A stretch of DNA of 34,268 bases from Acidobacteriaceae bacterium (GTDB lineage Bacteria > Acidobacteriota > Terriglobia > Terriglobales > Acidobacteriaceae), in contig PLJN01000098.1 in assembly GCA_003140235.1 (NCBI GenBank), positions 1 to 34,268 of the forward strand. Direction: 5' to 3'. Below, piece by piece: positions 22,985-30,618 of the stretch. The first letter of the stretch is position 1, and every line of letters starts with the position of its first letter. Below the pieces are notes generated by a model. The model saw only the letters and a list, made by a program, of their open reading frames with translations, had not been told where the DNA came from and ran no database searches. The position numbers and the translations under genes were made by a program.

Positions 22985-24388
22985 ATGAAGGATTTTTTCT
23001 CCATTTACGCGTCTGCGAACCGCACGAAGCTGTTGACGGTCGCCGGGATTTTGATTGCAGCCATTGCCGTGCTTGACTGGACAACCAAGCCTTACCTCTC
23101 CATCGGCTTTCTTTATTTGTTCCCGATCATCATTGTGGGTGGTTTCCTGTCGCGGGCGCAGATTGTCGGTGCAGCGTTAGTGTGCGCATTCCTGCAAGAA
23201 GCTTTTAGCAACCTGCCGGAGAACGAGGCCTTCATTCGTCTGATTTTCAGTTCCGCCGGATTCATCGGCACCGGGTTGCTGGTCTCGGAGCTGATTCGAA
23301 ATCGACGGATCGTCCTGAAACACCTGGAAGAACTGACCAATGAAGTAAACCTGCGCCGCGATGCTGAGGACCAAATGCAGATTCTGGTGGAGAGCAGCCC
23401 TGCGGCCATCGTCACGATTGACACCACTGGGACCATTTTGCTGGCCAACCACGCAGCCCAGCAGTTGCTCGCGCCTGATGCGCTCACTCTGTGCGGGCAA
23501 AGGATCATCTCCTACCTGCCGGCACTGCAAACGGCGGTCGAGAGCCAGCCTGCAATGTCATTTCGAACAACCCTGCAATGCAAAGGGCAGCGCAGTACGG
23601 GCGAAGCTTTTCTCGCAGGAGTGTGGTTTTCCACCTACACCACAATCTCCGGTCCTCGCCTGGCCGCCGTGGTCGTGGATTTGTCCGAGGATTTGCGTGA
23701 CCGTGAGGACCTGAGCCTGGATTATTTATTGAAGAACAGCCGGATTCTTGTAAGCGCCGTGGCCCATGAGGTCCGTAATCTTTGCGGGGCTGCGCTCGTG
23801 GTGCAAAAGAACCTTTCCCGATTTGTCGAGCTGCGCGACAACAAAGATTTTCAAGCCTTGAGCACACTGATCCAAAGCCTGGAGCGAATATCGGCGCTGG
23901 GAGTGCAATCCTCGCCAACGGACACGGCAGCTTCAGTTAACCTGACATCTGTGTTGGACGAATTGCGGGTCCTGGTCGAAGGCGTTTTTCATGAATCGGG
24001 AATGGAGACCCACTGGCGGCTTCAGGCCCCCATGCCACTCGTACAGGCCGATCGCTACGGCCTCGTTCAGGTATTCTTGAATCTTGCCAGAAACAGTCGG
24101 CGGGCGATGGAGCCCGCCGAACGCAAGCAGCTCTGTGTGAGCACATCCGTCGAAGGCGAGACCGTGGTGATTCGTTTTGAAGATACCGGGACCGGCGTCT
24201 CCGCACCGGACGATTTGTTTCGCCCATTTCAGCCGGGCGCCAACTCGGCTGGTCTTGGGCTGTACGTGTCGCGAGCGATCATGCGCAGCTTTGGCGGCGA
24301 GCTTCTGTATGAACCACGGATCCGGGGATGCTGTTTCGCGGTGATTGTGCCTTCAGCAACCAGGCGTGATGGAGCCGCGAATGCCTGA
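22985..24388 (+). CDS. Membrane sensor histidine kinase with PAS domain
   Basis: 467 residues from ATG at 22985 with GACGAGG ahead. The N-terminal 105 residues contain three or four membrane helices (LLTVAGILIAAIAVLDW, IGFLYLFPIIIVGGFL, AFIRLIFSSAGFIGTGLLV), so the sensor part is within the membrane. A short coiled coil leads to a PAS domain (about 130-240: ILVESSPAAIVTIDTTGTILLANHAAQQLL). The phospho-accepting histidine is in AVAHEVRNLCGAALVV (about residue 260). The ATPase domain has the N box QVFLNLARNSRRAM and the G boxes FEDTGTGVS and AGLGLYVSRAIMRSFGG. The kinase phosphorylates its partner, the regulator gene overlapping its end. The signal is unknown; the divergent efflux pump suggests a metal or envelope stress. 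Confidence 0.92.
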   Translation: MKDFFSIYASANRTKLLTVAGILIAAIAVLDWTTKPYLSIGFLYLFPIIIVGGFLSRAQIVGAALVCAFLQEAFSNLPENEAFIRLIFSSAGFIGTGLLVSELIRNRRIVLKHLEELTNEVNLRRDAEDQMQILVESSPAAIVTIDTTGTILLANHAAQQLLAPDALTLCGQRIISYLPALQTAVESQPAMSFRTTLQCKGQRSTGEAFLAGVWFSTYTTISGPRLAAVVVDLSEDLRDREDLSLDYLLKNSRILVSAVAHEVRNLCGAALVVQKNLSRFVELRDNKDFQALSTLIQSLERISALGVQSSPTDTAASVNLTSVLDELRVLVEGVFHESGMETHWRLQAPMPLVQADRYGLVQVFLNLARNSRRAMEPAERKQLCVSTSVEGETVVIRFEDTGTGVSAPDDLFRPFQPGANSAGLGLYVSRAIMRSFGGELLYEPRIRGCCFAVIVPSATRRDGAANA

Positions 24389-25037
24389 GGGGCGCGGCCC
24401 GGCCATACGGATTGTCTTGCTCGATGACCATGCCCTGTTTCGAGAAAGTGTGGCCCGGCTTCTCGGCTCGGAGCCCGGGTTCGAAGTTGTTGCAACCTGC
24501 GGGTCCGTTCAGGAAGCCCTCACAACCCTTAGACAAGGACCTGTCGACATTGTGCTGCTGGATTTCGACCTGGGACAGAGTGACGGAATGCAATTCATGC
24601 GCTCCGCTGGAGAACAAGGTTACCAAGGCAAGGTCCTGGTCGTAACGGCCGGTGTCGGGAACGAAGAGGCGGCTGATTTGATCCGCAGCGGCGTCTCCGG
24701 GATTTTTACTAAGAGCAATTCGGCAACATTGCTCGCAGAAGGAATCCGCGACGTGATGGCGGGCAAGGTGTGGTTCGACCAGGTGCTTCTGCAGGAAGCC
24801 ATGGGTGGCGCCAGGGCCCGTCCAGAAAATCAAGCAGGCCGGTTCACCGAACGGGAACGCCTGGTGCTATCCTGCGTCTTCGAAGGCCTGGCCAACAAAG
24901 AGATTGCAGAAAAAATCAGCGTATCGGAAAGTTCGGTCAAGGCAACCCTGCAACAACTTTTCTCGAAGACGGGTGTGCGCACTCGAAGTCAGCTGGTCCG
25001 CATTGCGTTGGAGCAATACAAGAATGAAATCCAATAG
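24381..25037 (+). CDS. NarL/FixJ-type response regulator (REC + LuxR helix-turn-helix)
   Basis: 218 residues from ATG at 24381, with GGAG 6 bp ahead and an 8-bp overlap with the kinase gene; ATG at 24369 is an alternative. The receiver domain has the acidic pair in IVLLDDHALFRES and the phospho-acceptor Asp61 in DIVLLDFDLGQSDGMQ. The C-terminal DNA-binding domain reads GRFTERERLVLSCVFEGLANKEIAEKISVSESSVKATLQQLFSKTGV, a standard LuxR-type helix-turn-helix. It is the cognate partner of the kinase upstream. The probable target is the divergent TolC-adaptor-RND operon and perhaps the downstream porin. Metal RND pumps are more often controlled by OmpR-type regulators (CusR, CzcR), so this pairing is less usual. 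Confidence 0.92.
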   Translation: MPEGRGPAIRIVLLDDHALFRESVARLLGSEPGFEVVATCGSVQEALTTLRQGPVDIVLLDFDLGQSDGMQFMRSAGEQGYQGKVLVVTAGVGNEEAADLIRSGVSGIFTKSNSATLLAEGIRDVMAGKVWFDQVLLQEAMGGARARPENQAGRFTERERLVLSCVFEGLANKEIAEKISVSESSVKATLQQLFSKTGVRTRSQLVRIALEQYKNEIQ

Positions 25038-25103
25038 ACATCTTGTGTACGGCATGGCCCCGGTTTCTCGGTACTTTGTTCACCCAGCGGGAGACGGGTC
25101 CTC

Positions 25104-26339
25104 TTGAAGTTCGTTGAAAGAAGTGTGGTCACTCTCATGGTTGTTTGTTGTTTGGGAGCGAGCGCCCGTACGTTCGCCCAGAGCGCACCCGCGCCGGACA
25201 CAGCGGTTGCGGAACGAAACGAAGCGTGGTCCGCTCAGGAAGCGCCGTCCCAGCCACCGCCCACGCAGCCAGCAAAGCCCGCATGGCAATACGGCGGGTT
25301 TGCAGACATTGGCTACCTGCGCGATTTCAATGATCCAGCCAATGATCTGTTTCGCAGTCGCGGCACCACTTTTCATGTCAACGAATGGGACCTAAATATG
25401 GCTGGCGCCTATCTGCGGAAGCCGGCATCACAGCCCTCGGATTGGGGATTCGAGCTTACCGTGCAAGCCGGCAAAGACTCTGCGGTATTTGGGTTCTCAC
25501 CAACCGCGCCCAATCTGGCAGGGTCGAAATGGCTGCGCCATCTTGGGCCGACAAATGTCTCTTACGTTGCTCCGGTCGGCAAGGGCTTGACCATACAGGG
25601 CGGCATCTTCAGCAGTTTTATCGGCTACGACTCCCTCTACGCCAGGGACAACTTCAATTACACCCGGCCCTGGGGCGCCGATTTCACTCCATACCTAATG
25701 ATGGGCGTAAACGCCAGTTATTCTCTAACCAGCAAACTCACCGGAACCGCGTTTCTGGTGAACGGCTACGCGCACCTCGCTGATGCCAACAGCGTTCCCA
25801 GCATGGGAATGCAACTCGCTTACAAGTCTTCGGACCATCTGACGCTGAAAGAAACAGTGCTCTACGGCCCCCATCAGGCCGATACGTCTCTGGAGTTCTG
25901 GCGTTTCCTGTCAGACAGCACGCTGGAATGGAAGGGCAAGCGGCTGACTACAGCTTTTGAGTTTTTTGCCGGGACTGAAAAGATCGCGCCCTTGGGCGAT
26001 CCGAGGGCACTTTGGATTTCGGCTCAATTGCCGGTGCATTGGGCCATCGACCGCCACTTCAGCGTCACCATCCGCCCGGAAGTGTATTGGGACCGCGATG
26101 GCCGCACCACGGGATTCGCGCAGACGGTCAAGGCCAACACCACCACACTGGAATATCGGATCCCTTACAAGCAAGCTGCGGCTATTTTCAGGCTGGAACA
26201 CAGGATTGACGATTCCCGCGGTCCTGCTGGTGGCTTCTTCAATGGAGAAGTCCGGCCCGGAGTGCCTGGCCTGACGCCGACACAGAACCTTCTGATATTC
26301 GGGCTGATCGTGAGGTTCGATTCGCAGTTTCATCCCTAG
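25104..26339 (+). CDS. Outer-membrane beta-barrel porin (OmpL/BBP2 type)
   Basis: 411 residues starting at TTG 25104, with GGGAGACGGG ahead and a signal peptide (MKFVERSVVTLMVVCCLGASARTFAQ). ATG at 25137 would shorten the signal. After a Pro/Ala/Gln-rich linker, the barrel starts at YGGFADIGYLRDFND. It has repeated amphipathic strands, among them FHVNEWDLNMAGAYLRKP, the characteristic GPTNVSYVAPVGKGLTIQGG and SSFIGYDSLYARDNFNYTR, and ends with LIFGLIVRFDSQFHP. This order fits the BBP2/OmpL-like porin family. It follows the response regulator by 66 bp on the same strand and could belong to its regulon. Substrate unknown. Confidence 0.85.
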   Translation: MKFVERSVVTLMVVCCLGASARTFAQSAPAPDTAVAERNEAWSAQEAPSQPPPTQPAKPAWQYGGFADIGYLRDFNDPANDLFRSRGTTFHVNEWDLNMAGAYLRKPASQPSDWGFELTVQAGKDSAVFGFSPTAPNLAGSKWLRHLGPTNVSYVAPVGKGLTIQGGIFSSFIGYDSLYARDNFNYTRPWGADFTPYLMMGVNASYSLTSKLTGTAFLVNGYAHLADANSVPSMGMQLAYKSSDHLTLKETVLYGPHQADTSLEFWRFLSDSTLEWKGKRLTTAFEFFAGTEKIAPLGDPRALWISAQLPVHWAIDRHFSVTIRPEVYWDRDGRTTGFAQTVKANTTTLEYRIPYKQAAAIFRLEHRIDDSRGPAGGFFNGEVRPGVPGLTPTQNLLIFGLIVRFDSQFHP

Positions 26340-26622
26340 CCGCAGCCGACGCGCCGGTAAACGGTTCCTGTGAAATTCTGGCTGTGGTAAGACATGACAA
26401 ATTTTGTCTTGTTTGTAGCAAGTAGAAATGTCCGGTTTTTATAGCAGGTGATATATCCGGTTTCTGTTAATCACCCGCCGTCGCCGTGGCTGTGGGAAAG
26501 TGGGAATCCCGCGGTTTTCGAAAACCCGGGGACAGGAACGTGTGAGAAAATTGATTTTCGGAAAGTGACGAATAATGCCGCGTTCAGGCTGGCCCCTTTT
26601 TCCCCCGTGCTACGATGCCATC
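26340..26622. other. Repeat-rich gap after the porin gene (hairpins, IS-like remnant)
   Basis: No gene is seen. A possible weak terminator stem AAGACA...TGTCTT lies at 26389-26410. At 26423-26465 the sequence AAATGTCCGGTTTTTATAGC is followed by GGTGATATATCCGGTTT. This pair of TCCGGTTT boxes looks like the repeated terminal motif of an insertion sequence end, but no transposase is present. A perfect 14-bp palindrome GGTTTTCGAAAACC lies at 26513-26526, extended by CCCG/CGGG. The second copy of the AATAATGCCGCG repeat is at 26571. Confidence 0.5.
26571..26606 (+). repeat. Dispersed repeat, copy 2 (AATAATGCCGCGTTCAGGCT)
   Basis: The first 21 bp are identical to the copy after the DUF6010-like gene (13633), followed by a similar GCCCCTTTTTCCCCC run. 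It sits 17 bp upstream of the 36-residue peptide gene. Confidence 0.7.
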
Positions 26623-26733
26623 ATGTTCAATTTCGGCAAACCGAAAACAGTTGGCGACTGGGTCGTTCACATCGCAGGGGCAATTGTTGCAATATTACTT
26701 GTCTGGTGGATGCTGCGAGTCTATGTGCTGTAG
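26623..26733 (+). CDS. Small single-pass membrane peptide, 36 residues
   Basis: ATG at 26623 to TAG at 26733 encodes MFNFGKPKTVGDWVVHIAGA, then IVAILLVWWMLRVYVL. A short cationic, amphipathic head precedes one hydrophobic helix of about 18 residues. Composition and length fit a genuine small membrane protein. No strong ribosome site is visible (GTGCTACGATGCCATC precedes). It stands alone between the repeat copy and the SAP-domain gene. I cannot assign a family. Coding status is a prediction from the pattern alone. Confidence 0.5.
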   Translation: MFNFGKPKTVGDWVVHIAGAIVAILLVWWMLRVYVL

Positions 26734-26844
26734 TTCTCCCCCGCCATGCGCGTGATAACGAAATCAGGGGTTAGATGAACGAACGGATTCCTGGTGAAAT
26801 GGCGATTTAGCGTCAACCTTCCTTCCGGGTGTCTGTAGGGACTC

Positions 26845-27453
26845 GTGAGTAACAAGCTCTCCAAATCGATGACGCTTAGCCAGTTCGAAAACGGCTATTG
26901 GTATTCGACAGATCTCAAGGACTTTGCCGAGTCGATTGAAATTCCCGCCGCCGGTAAACTTCGAAAGGACGAGCTGGAAAAGGCGATCAGGCATTTTTTG
27001 AAGACAGGGAAGGCCGAATTACCGACCAAACGGAAGCTAAGAAAGTCAGGTGTCAAGGACTGCGAAAAACGCCTCTCGGTTAACCTTCCTGTAATTTATT
27101 ACACCAGCAATAGACAGACAAAAGATTTTATCGTGCGGGAAGCTAAAAAGATCGTCCCAGATCTAAAAGAGAAATCGGGAGTACGGTACAGGCTAAACCG
27201 TTGGCGCGAGGAACAACTTACCCAAGGCAAGAAAATCAGCTATGGCGATCTCGTAAAACAATACATCAAGCTCAATCAAGCCAGGGAGCCGTTCGCTCGA
27301 ATTCCTCACGGACGATATATCAACTTTGTAAGTGACTTCATGTCTAAAGAGAAAAACGCCACGCGGCAGGATGCCGCAAGAGCCTGGGCAAAGCTGAAGA
27401 AAATGGATATCCCGAAGGATTACAACGCTTGGGCAAAATCGGTGCGCCGGTAA
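26845..27453 (+). CDS. SAP-domain protein
   Basis: 202 residues from GTG at 26845 (AGGGA ahead); the ATG at 26869 would still retain most of the first domain. Residues about 8-60 form a SAP/HeH-like helix-extended-loop-helix (MTLSQFENGYWYSTDLKDFAESIEIPAAGKLRKDELEKAI), a fold that binds DNA or RNA. The rest is basic and helical (ISYGDLVKQYIKLNQ, then GRYINFVSDFMSKEKNATRQDAARAWAKLK). Such proteins are scattered in accessory regions of soil bacteria with no known role. AT content is higher than in neighbouring genes, consistent with transfer. The neighbours suggest no partner. Confidence 0.75.
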   Translation: MSNKLSKSMTLSQFENGYWYSTDLKDFAESIEIPAAGKLRKDELEKAIRHFLKTGKAELPTKRKLRKSGVKDCEKRLSVNLPVIYYTSNRQTKDFIVREAKKIVPDLKEKSGVRYRLNRWREEQLTQGKKISYGDLVKQYIKLNQAREPFARIPHGRYINFVSDFMSKEKNATRQDAARAWAKLKKMDIPKDYNAWAKSVRR

Positions 27454-27645
27454 AGGGGATATTTATGGCTATTTCGAAATCTGGCAGATGGGCACAGCCG
27501 CAGTCAAAGATGTGAAAGCTAGTAGCTGTTGGTATCAAAAGCTCCTTGGGCAGCGACAACCTCATATGCTTCATGTCGCCATATTTATGATGCTCATAGC
27601 ATGGGATACAATTCCCACGCCACGTCGAAACCTGAGGATACCTCC
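27454..27645. other. Intergenic, nothing clear seen
   Basis: The frame of the amine oxidase extends to TTG 27529 through this stretch, but the codons look non-coding in composition. A proper ribosome site (TGAGGATACCTCC) occurs only before ATG 27646. No promoter or repeat is recognised. Confidence 0.3.
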
Positions 27646-29496
27646 ATGCTGCAGAGGATGATCGCTCACCTCACGGTGGGTTCACGCCTGGGTTCACGCC
27701 TACGACCGGCCGTTCTCAATCTGAAGTCGTTGGTTTTAACCAGGGTTTTCACCAAGGCATTCGCTCTTCTCACTATGGTATTGGCGCTTGCCATGGCGCC
27801 TATGTACTCACAACGGGCTGAGCCGGTTACCACGCCCCGGCCGCTGGGCGAAGCGTATTGCACGCCGCCCAGCGGGCAATACCCTGGCCATAAATACGAT
27901 GTAATCATCGTCGGGGCGGGGATTGCGGGACTCAGTGCGGCGAAGGAGTTGCAGCACTTGGGTCGCTCGGTCCTGGTCCTTGAGGCGAACAATCGGATAG
28001 GAGGCCGCGCGTACGTCGGCTATATCGGCAAGGACCAGGTCCCCATCGATTACGGAGGCGCGTGGATTCACGGCGTTCCCACCAACCCGCTCACCGCGCT
28101 GGTTGACTCCATGGGCTTCAAGCGGGAGCGCACCGAACTCAATCTTCCCTACTTTGTCAACGGCAAGGAAGCCAGCGAGGAAGAGAAGAAAGTCTTTGAC
28201 CATGCCGTGGAAGAATACGAAGATGCGGTGACGCTGGCTGCCAGGTCCGTTGAGGACCAGCACGCACTGGCTGAGTTCGCGTGTAACGAATACAAAAACC
28301 ACGTCCCTGTGAAAGAGATTTGCCGCGATCTGGAGCGCAGGATTCCGTTTAGCAGGATTTCTTCTCTCAGCGATCTTTGCCGCGGGCGCGTTCGCTCTCC
28401 CCTTCCCCTTCCCAAAGACTTCTGCACCCTCGCGGACAAGGATTTGCGCGTTACCAGCGACGTGGCGAAAGACTACGCGCCTCAAGCGAAGGAGTTCAAA
28501 GACATCATTCCTTTGCTGATCGCGAATGCTGGTCCGCTGGAAAGCGCCGCTGAACTGAACAAGACCTCCGCCGTTGACGTCGCACACTTCCTGGCCGGAG
28601 AGGATGACCTCGTCGACCAGGGCATGGGCGCTTTTGTCGAGAAACTTGGAGACGGCGTGCCGGTCTGCTTGAACTCCCCGGTCACGGAGGTCGATTACTC
28701 CGGGAATGGTGTGAAAGTGAGCGCCGGGGACAGAGTCTTCGAGAGTTCGAATGTACTGGTTACAGTCTCGGTTGGCGTGCTGAAGAAAAAAAAGATTGCG
28801 TTCCAACCGGAACTGCCGCAAGAGAAACTCGAGGCCATTGACCGTTTGCAGATGGGCAACATGCAGAAGGTGATCGTCCCTCTCAATCGGGATATTTTCC
28901 CGAAAGAGCCGATGAACTCATGGGTCCTCTATGAAGGGGACCTTCCCGCGGAGGCATTGGACTTCGCAAAAAAGCAAGGTCTTCCGCTTGTAGATGGAAC
29001 GCGGGTGGTCATGGGTTTCGTGATCAAGCCGCTGAACAAGAACATCGCTATCGGCTTCTTTGGCGGAGACTGGGCGAAGGCACTCGAGAAGCGGTGCGAC
29101 GGCATGGAGCACGGTTCTGGCAAAAGCAACCAATGCGACGATCTGTCGATTGCCATCACCAAGTCTGCTCTTGCCAATATTTCGGGTAAAAGAAAGATCG
29201 ACGAGGAAATTCAGCAAGAGGGAATCCAGGTAACACGCTGGAGCCTCGATGCAACCTCCTTCGGCGCCTATTCGGTGGCCGAACCCGGAAGCTGGCGCCA
29301 GCGGGAGGTCCTCGCGGAACCGGTGGCGGACGCAAAGGGAACCAAGCGGCTGTTTTTCGCCGGAGAAGGGACCGCCCGCACCATCTATAACGGTTCGTAT
29401 CCCGGCGCCTACGAGTCAGGCTTGAAGGCAGCTAGAGATATTCATGCCACCATGCTTGAGACTGAAGAGAAGGCGAGAAAGGGCCGAAAGCTATAA
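27646..29496 (+). CDS. Secreted or membrane-anchored flavin amine oxidase
   Basis: 616 residues from ATG at 27646. The N-terminus has a hydrophobic export segment, FALLTMVLALAMAPMYSQ (about residues 39-56). The FAD-binding fold begins at YDVIIVGAGIAGLSAAKEL (GxGxxG, about residue 84 on), followed by the family's VLEANNRIGGRAY. The end carries the second FAD contact FFAGEGTARTIYNGSYPGAYESGL. The fold and length match monoamine/polyamine oxidases, which oxidise amines to imines with release of hydrogen peroxide. The substrate is unknown. The middle has an unusual insertion (about 170-300) relative to compact bacterial enzymes, including a cysteine-bearing stretch. The last 30 codons are duplicated downstream. 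Confidence 0.88.
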   Translation: MLQRMIAHLTVGSRLGSRLRPAVLNLKSLVLTRVFTKAFALLTMVLALAMAPMYSQRAEPVTTPRPLGEAYCTPPSGQYPGHKYDVIIVGAGIAGLSAAKELQHLGRSVLVLEANNRIGGRAYVGYIGKDQVPIDYGGAWIHGVPTNPLTALVDSMGFKRERTELNLPYFVNGKEASEEEKKVFDHAVEEYEDAVTLAARSVEDQHALAEFACNEYKNHVPVKEICRDLERRIPFSRISSLSDLCRGRVRSPLPLPKDFCTLADKDLRVTSDVAKDYAPQAKEFKDIIPLLIANAGPLESAAELNKTSAVDVAHFLAGEDDLVDQGMGAFVEKLGDGVPVCLNSPVTEVDYSGNGVKVSAGDRVFESSNVLVTVSVGVLKKKKIAFQPELPQEKLEAIDRLQMGNMQKVIVPLNRDIFPKEPMNSWVLYEGDLPAEALDFAKKQGLPLVDGTRVVMGFVIKPLNKNIAIGFFGGDWAKALEKRCDGMEHGSGKSNQCDDLSIAITKSALANISGKRKIDEEIQQEGIQVTRWSLDATSFGAYSVAEPGSWRQREVLAEPVADAKGTKRLFFAGEGTARTIYNGSYPGAYESGLKAARDIHATMLETEEKARKGRKL

Positions 29497-29787
29497 AGTC
29501 TCTTGGAGGCTGTTTTGAATCATACGGAATAATCGCGCGGTTTCAACGGCTAAATTATCCATGTTTTCAATGGTTTGCATGATGGTGTCCTGGGCTGGTT
29601 TGAACCCCGGCTAGCCGCGAATTTGCGCGAATGGACACGAATCGGGGGGGAACTGGAAAATGCCTGACCTCTGTCCCCAGGTTTCCCGTTGGGATTTGTC
29701 ATTCCGAGCCGCCGGTTTCGCGGCGAGGAATCTGTTTTTGGTTTTGACTCTCTGCTACTTTCTTCTTCCTTTTCTTGTGTGGCGCCG
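29497..29787. other. Repeat-containing gap after the amine oxidase gene
   Basis: No gene is seen. Near 29613-29645 there is GCGAATTTGCGCGAATGGAC, a solo copy of another widespread palindromic-repeat type distantly like the rsmA/FecR repeat. CTGTCCCCAGGTTTCCC near 29671 resembles, inverted, the CCCGGGGACAGG at 26526. A copy of the CATTCCGAG repeat follows at 29698. Confidence 0.45.
29698..29735 (+). repeat. Solo copy of the CATTCCGAnCG...GAGGAATCTG repeat
   Basis: GTCATTCCGAGC, an inserted hairpin CCGCCGGTTTCGCGG, then CGAGGAATCTG. The outer ends match the terminal repeats of the GIY-YIG cassette (30585, 30945), but the central loop is longer. It is alone, with no paired copy within 200 bp. 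Confidence 0.75.
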
Positions 29788-29883
29788 GCGTCTACGAGTC
29801 AGGCATGAAGGCAGCTAGAGATATTCATGCCACTATGCTTGAGACTGAAGAGAAAGCGAGAAAGGGCCGAAAGTTTTAGAGTC
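29788..29883 (+). pseudogene. Duplicated 3' end of the amine oxidase gene
   Basis: About 96 bp are nearly identical to 29407-29502 (the last 30 codons, stop and following bases). The frame is still intact and would read VYESGMKAARDIHATMLETEEKARKGRKF then TAG. There are about six substitutions; two of them are synonymous, and Ala/Val, Leu/Met and Leu/Phe changes are mild. It begins abruptly inside unrelated sequence and has no start or upstream domain. It is either the tail of a lost paralog or a local segmental duplication. Confidence 0.85.
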
Positions 29884-29884
29884 T

Positions 29885-30295
29885 CTACCGCCCTCGCCCT
29901 GAAAAAAGGATTAGATTACCATCGGGATCACAAACGATGAATGTGCGCGCGCCCCATGGTTCTGTCTTGAGTACCTGATGAAATACCACGCCTGCCGTCT
30001 GAACCTCAAGGAAGAGCGGCTCTGCATCATCGAGTGTGATGGATGCGGAGAGCAGATGTTCTCTGTCCCGAAGCTCCGGATCGATTGCGGGCTCGGGTAG
30101 AGATCGCAGATTCAACCTGGCTCCATCCCGGAACACTTGCGAGTAAAACGGCGGCTCACCATAAATGAAGGCCACCGTAAACCCCAGTTTTTTTGTATAG
30201 AACTCACACGAGGTTGCAATGTCGGCGACAAAGAGCTGGGGTTCGGCGGCAAGAAGTGTCGGTTTGGACAGAGTTTCAGCGTGTATATCATTCAT
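29885..30295 (-). CDS. VOC (glyoxalase/bleomycin-resistance fold) family protein
   Basis: 136 residues from ATG at 30295, with AGGAG 7 bp ahead; the frame upstream to 30355 is not needed. The two beta-alpha-beta modules of the VOC fold are visible: PQLFVADIATSCEFYTKKLGFTVAFIYGEPPFYSQVFRDG, then SASITLDDAEPLFLEVQTAGVVFHQ, and TFIVCDPDGNLILFSGRG with the usual DPDGNLI end. Such proteins are metalloenzymes or ligand-binding resistance proteins; the usual metal glutamate near the end is not obvious here. No partner gene. Family firm, function open. It converges on the amine oxidase fragment. Confidence 0.85.
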   Translation of the reverse strand: MNDIHAETLSKPTLLAAEPQLFVADIATSCEFYTKKLGFTVAFIYGEPPFYSQVFRDGARLNLRSLPEPAIDPELRDREHLLSASITLDDAEPLFLEVQTAGVVFHQVLKTEPWGARTFIVCDPDGNLILFSGRGR

Positions 30296-30584
30296 AGTAT
30301 GGACTCCTTTAAGGAGGTGGGTCGCCCGTCTCCCCGTTCTTCTGATGATCACCAATCTCCTTCTTTGTCAGGTAACCGCCAAGGAAGGACACGTGACCGA
30401 ATTCTAGCCCATGCCGCGCCAGGTTTTCGCTTTGGCTGACTGCTGAGTGCCGCCTTTTTATCGAGCCTTCGAAAAATCAAAACGAAAATTCAAAATCGAA
30501 AGCCGGGCCACCGCCCTGATCCTCTGTTCGGTTTACAATGCCGCGCATGAGTATTATTTCGAGATAGTGAAGAATGTCTAAGTT
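30296..30584. other. Intergenic region with AT-rich repeat copy A
   Basis: The left part holds the VOC ribosome site. A short leftward open frame (27 codons from a GTG near 30388) ends beside it, but I do not trust it. The repeat copy occupies 30431-30514. Nothing else is recognised. Confidence 0.4.
30431..30514 (+). repeat. AT-rich dispersed repeat, copy A
   Basis: TTTGGCTGACTGCTGAGTGC, then ATCGAGCCTTCGAAAAATCA, then TTCAAAATCGAAAGCCGGGC and CACCGCC. This consensus recurs as copies B, C and D between 31.06 and 32.91 kb. The ends GGCTTCGA and TCGAAAGCC are partly inverted, giving a weak hairpin. Confidence 0.8.
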
Positions 30585-30618
30585 CTTGTCATTCCGAACG
30601 GAGTGAGGAATCTGCTTT
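30585..30618. repeat. Left terminal inverted repeat of the GIY-YIG cassette
   Basis: 34 bp, CTTGTCATTCCGAACGGAGT then GAGGAATCTGCTTT. It matches the right repeat at 30945-30978, in reverse complement, at 33 of 34 positions. Its last bases overlap the TTG start codon of the nuclease gene. Confidence 0.9.

Noticed and set aside
30307-30388. 27-codon leftward frame just upstream of the VOC gene
   Set aside because: GTG start without ribosome site, ends inside the VOC ribosome site region, and no hydrophobic or conserved pattern.
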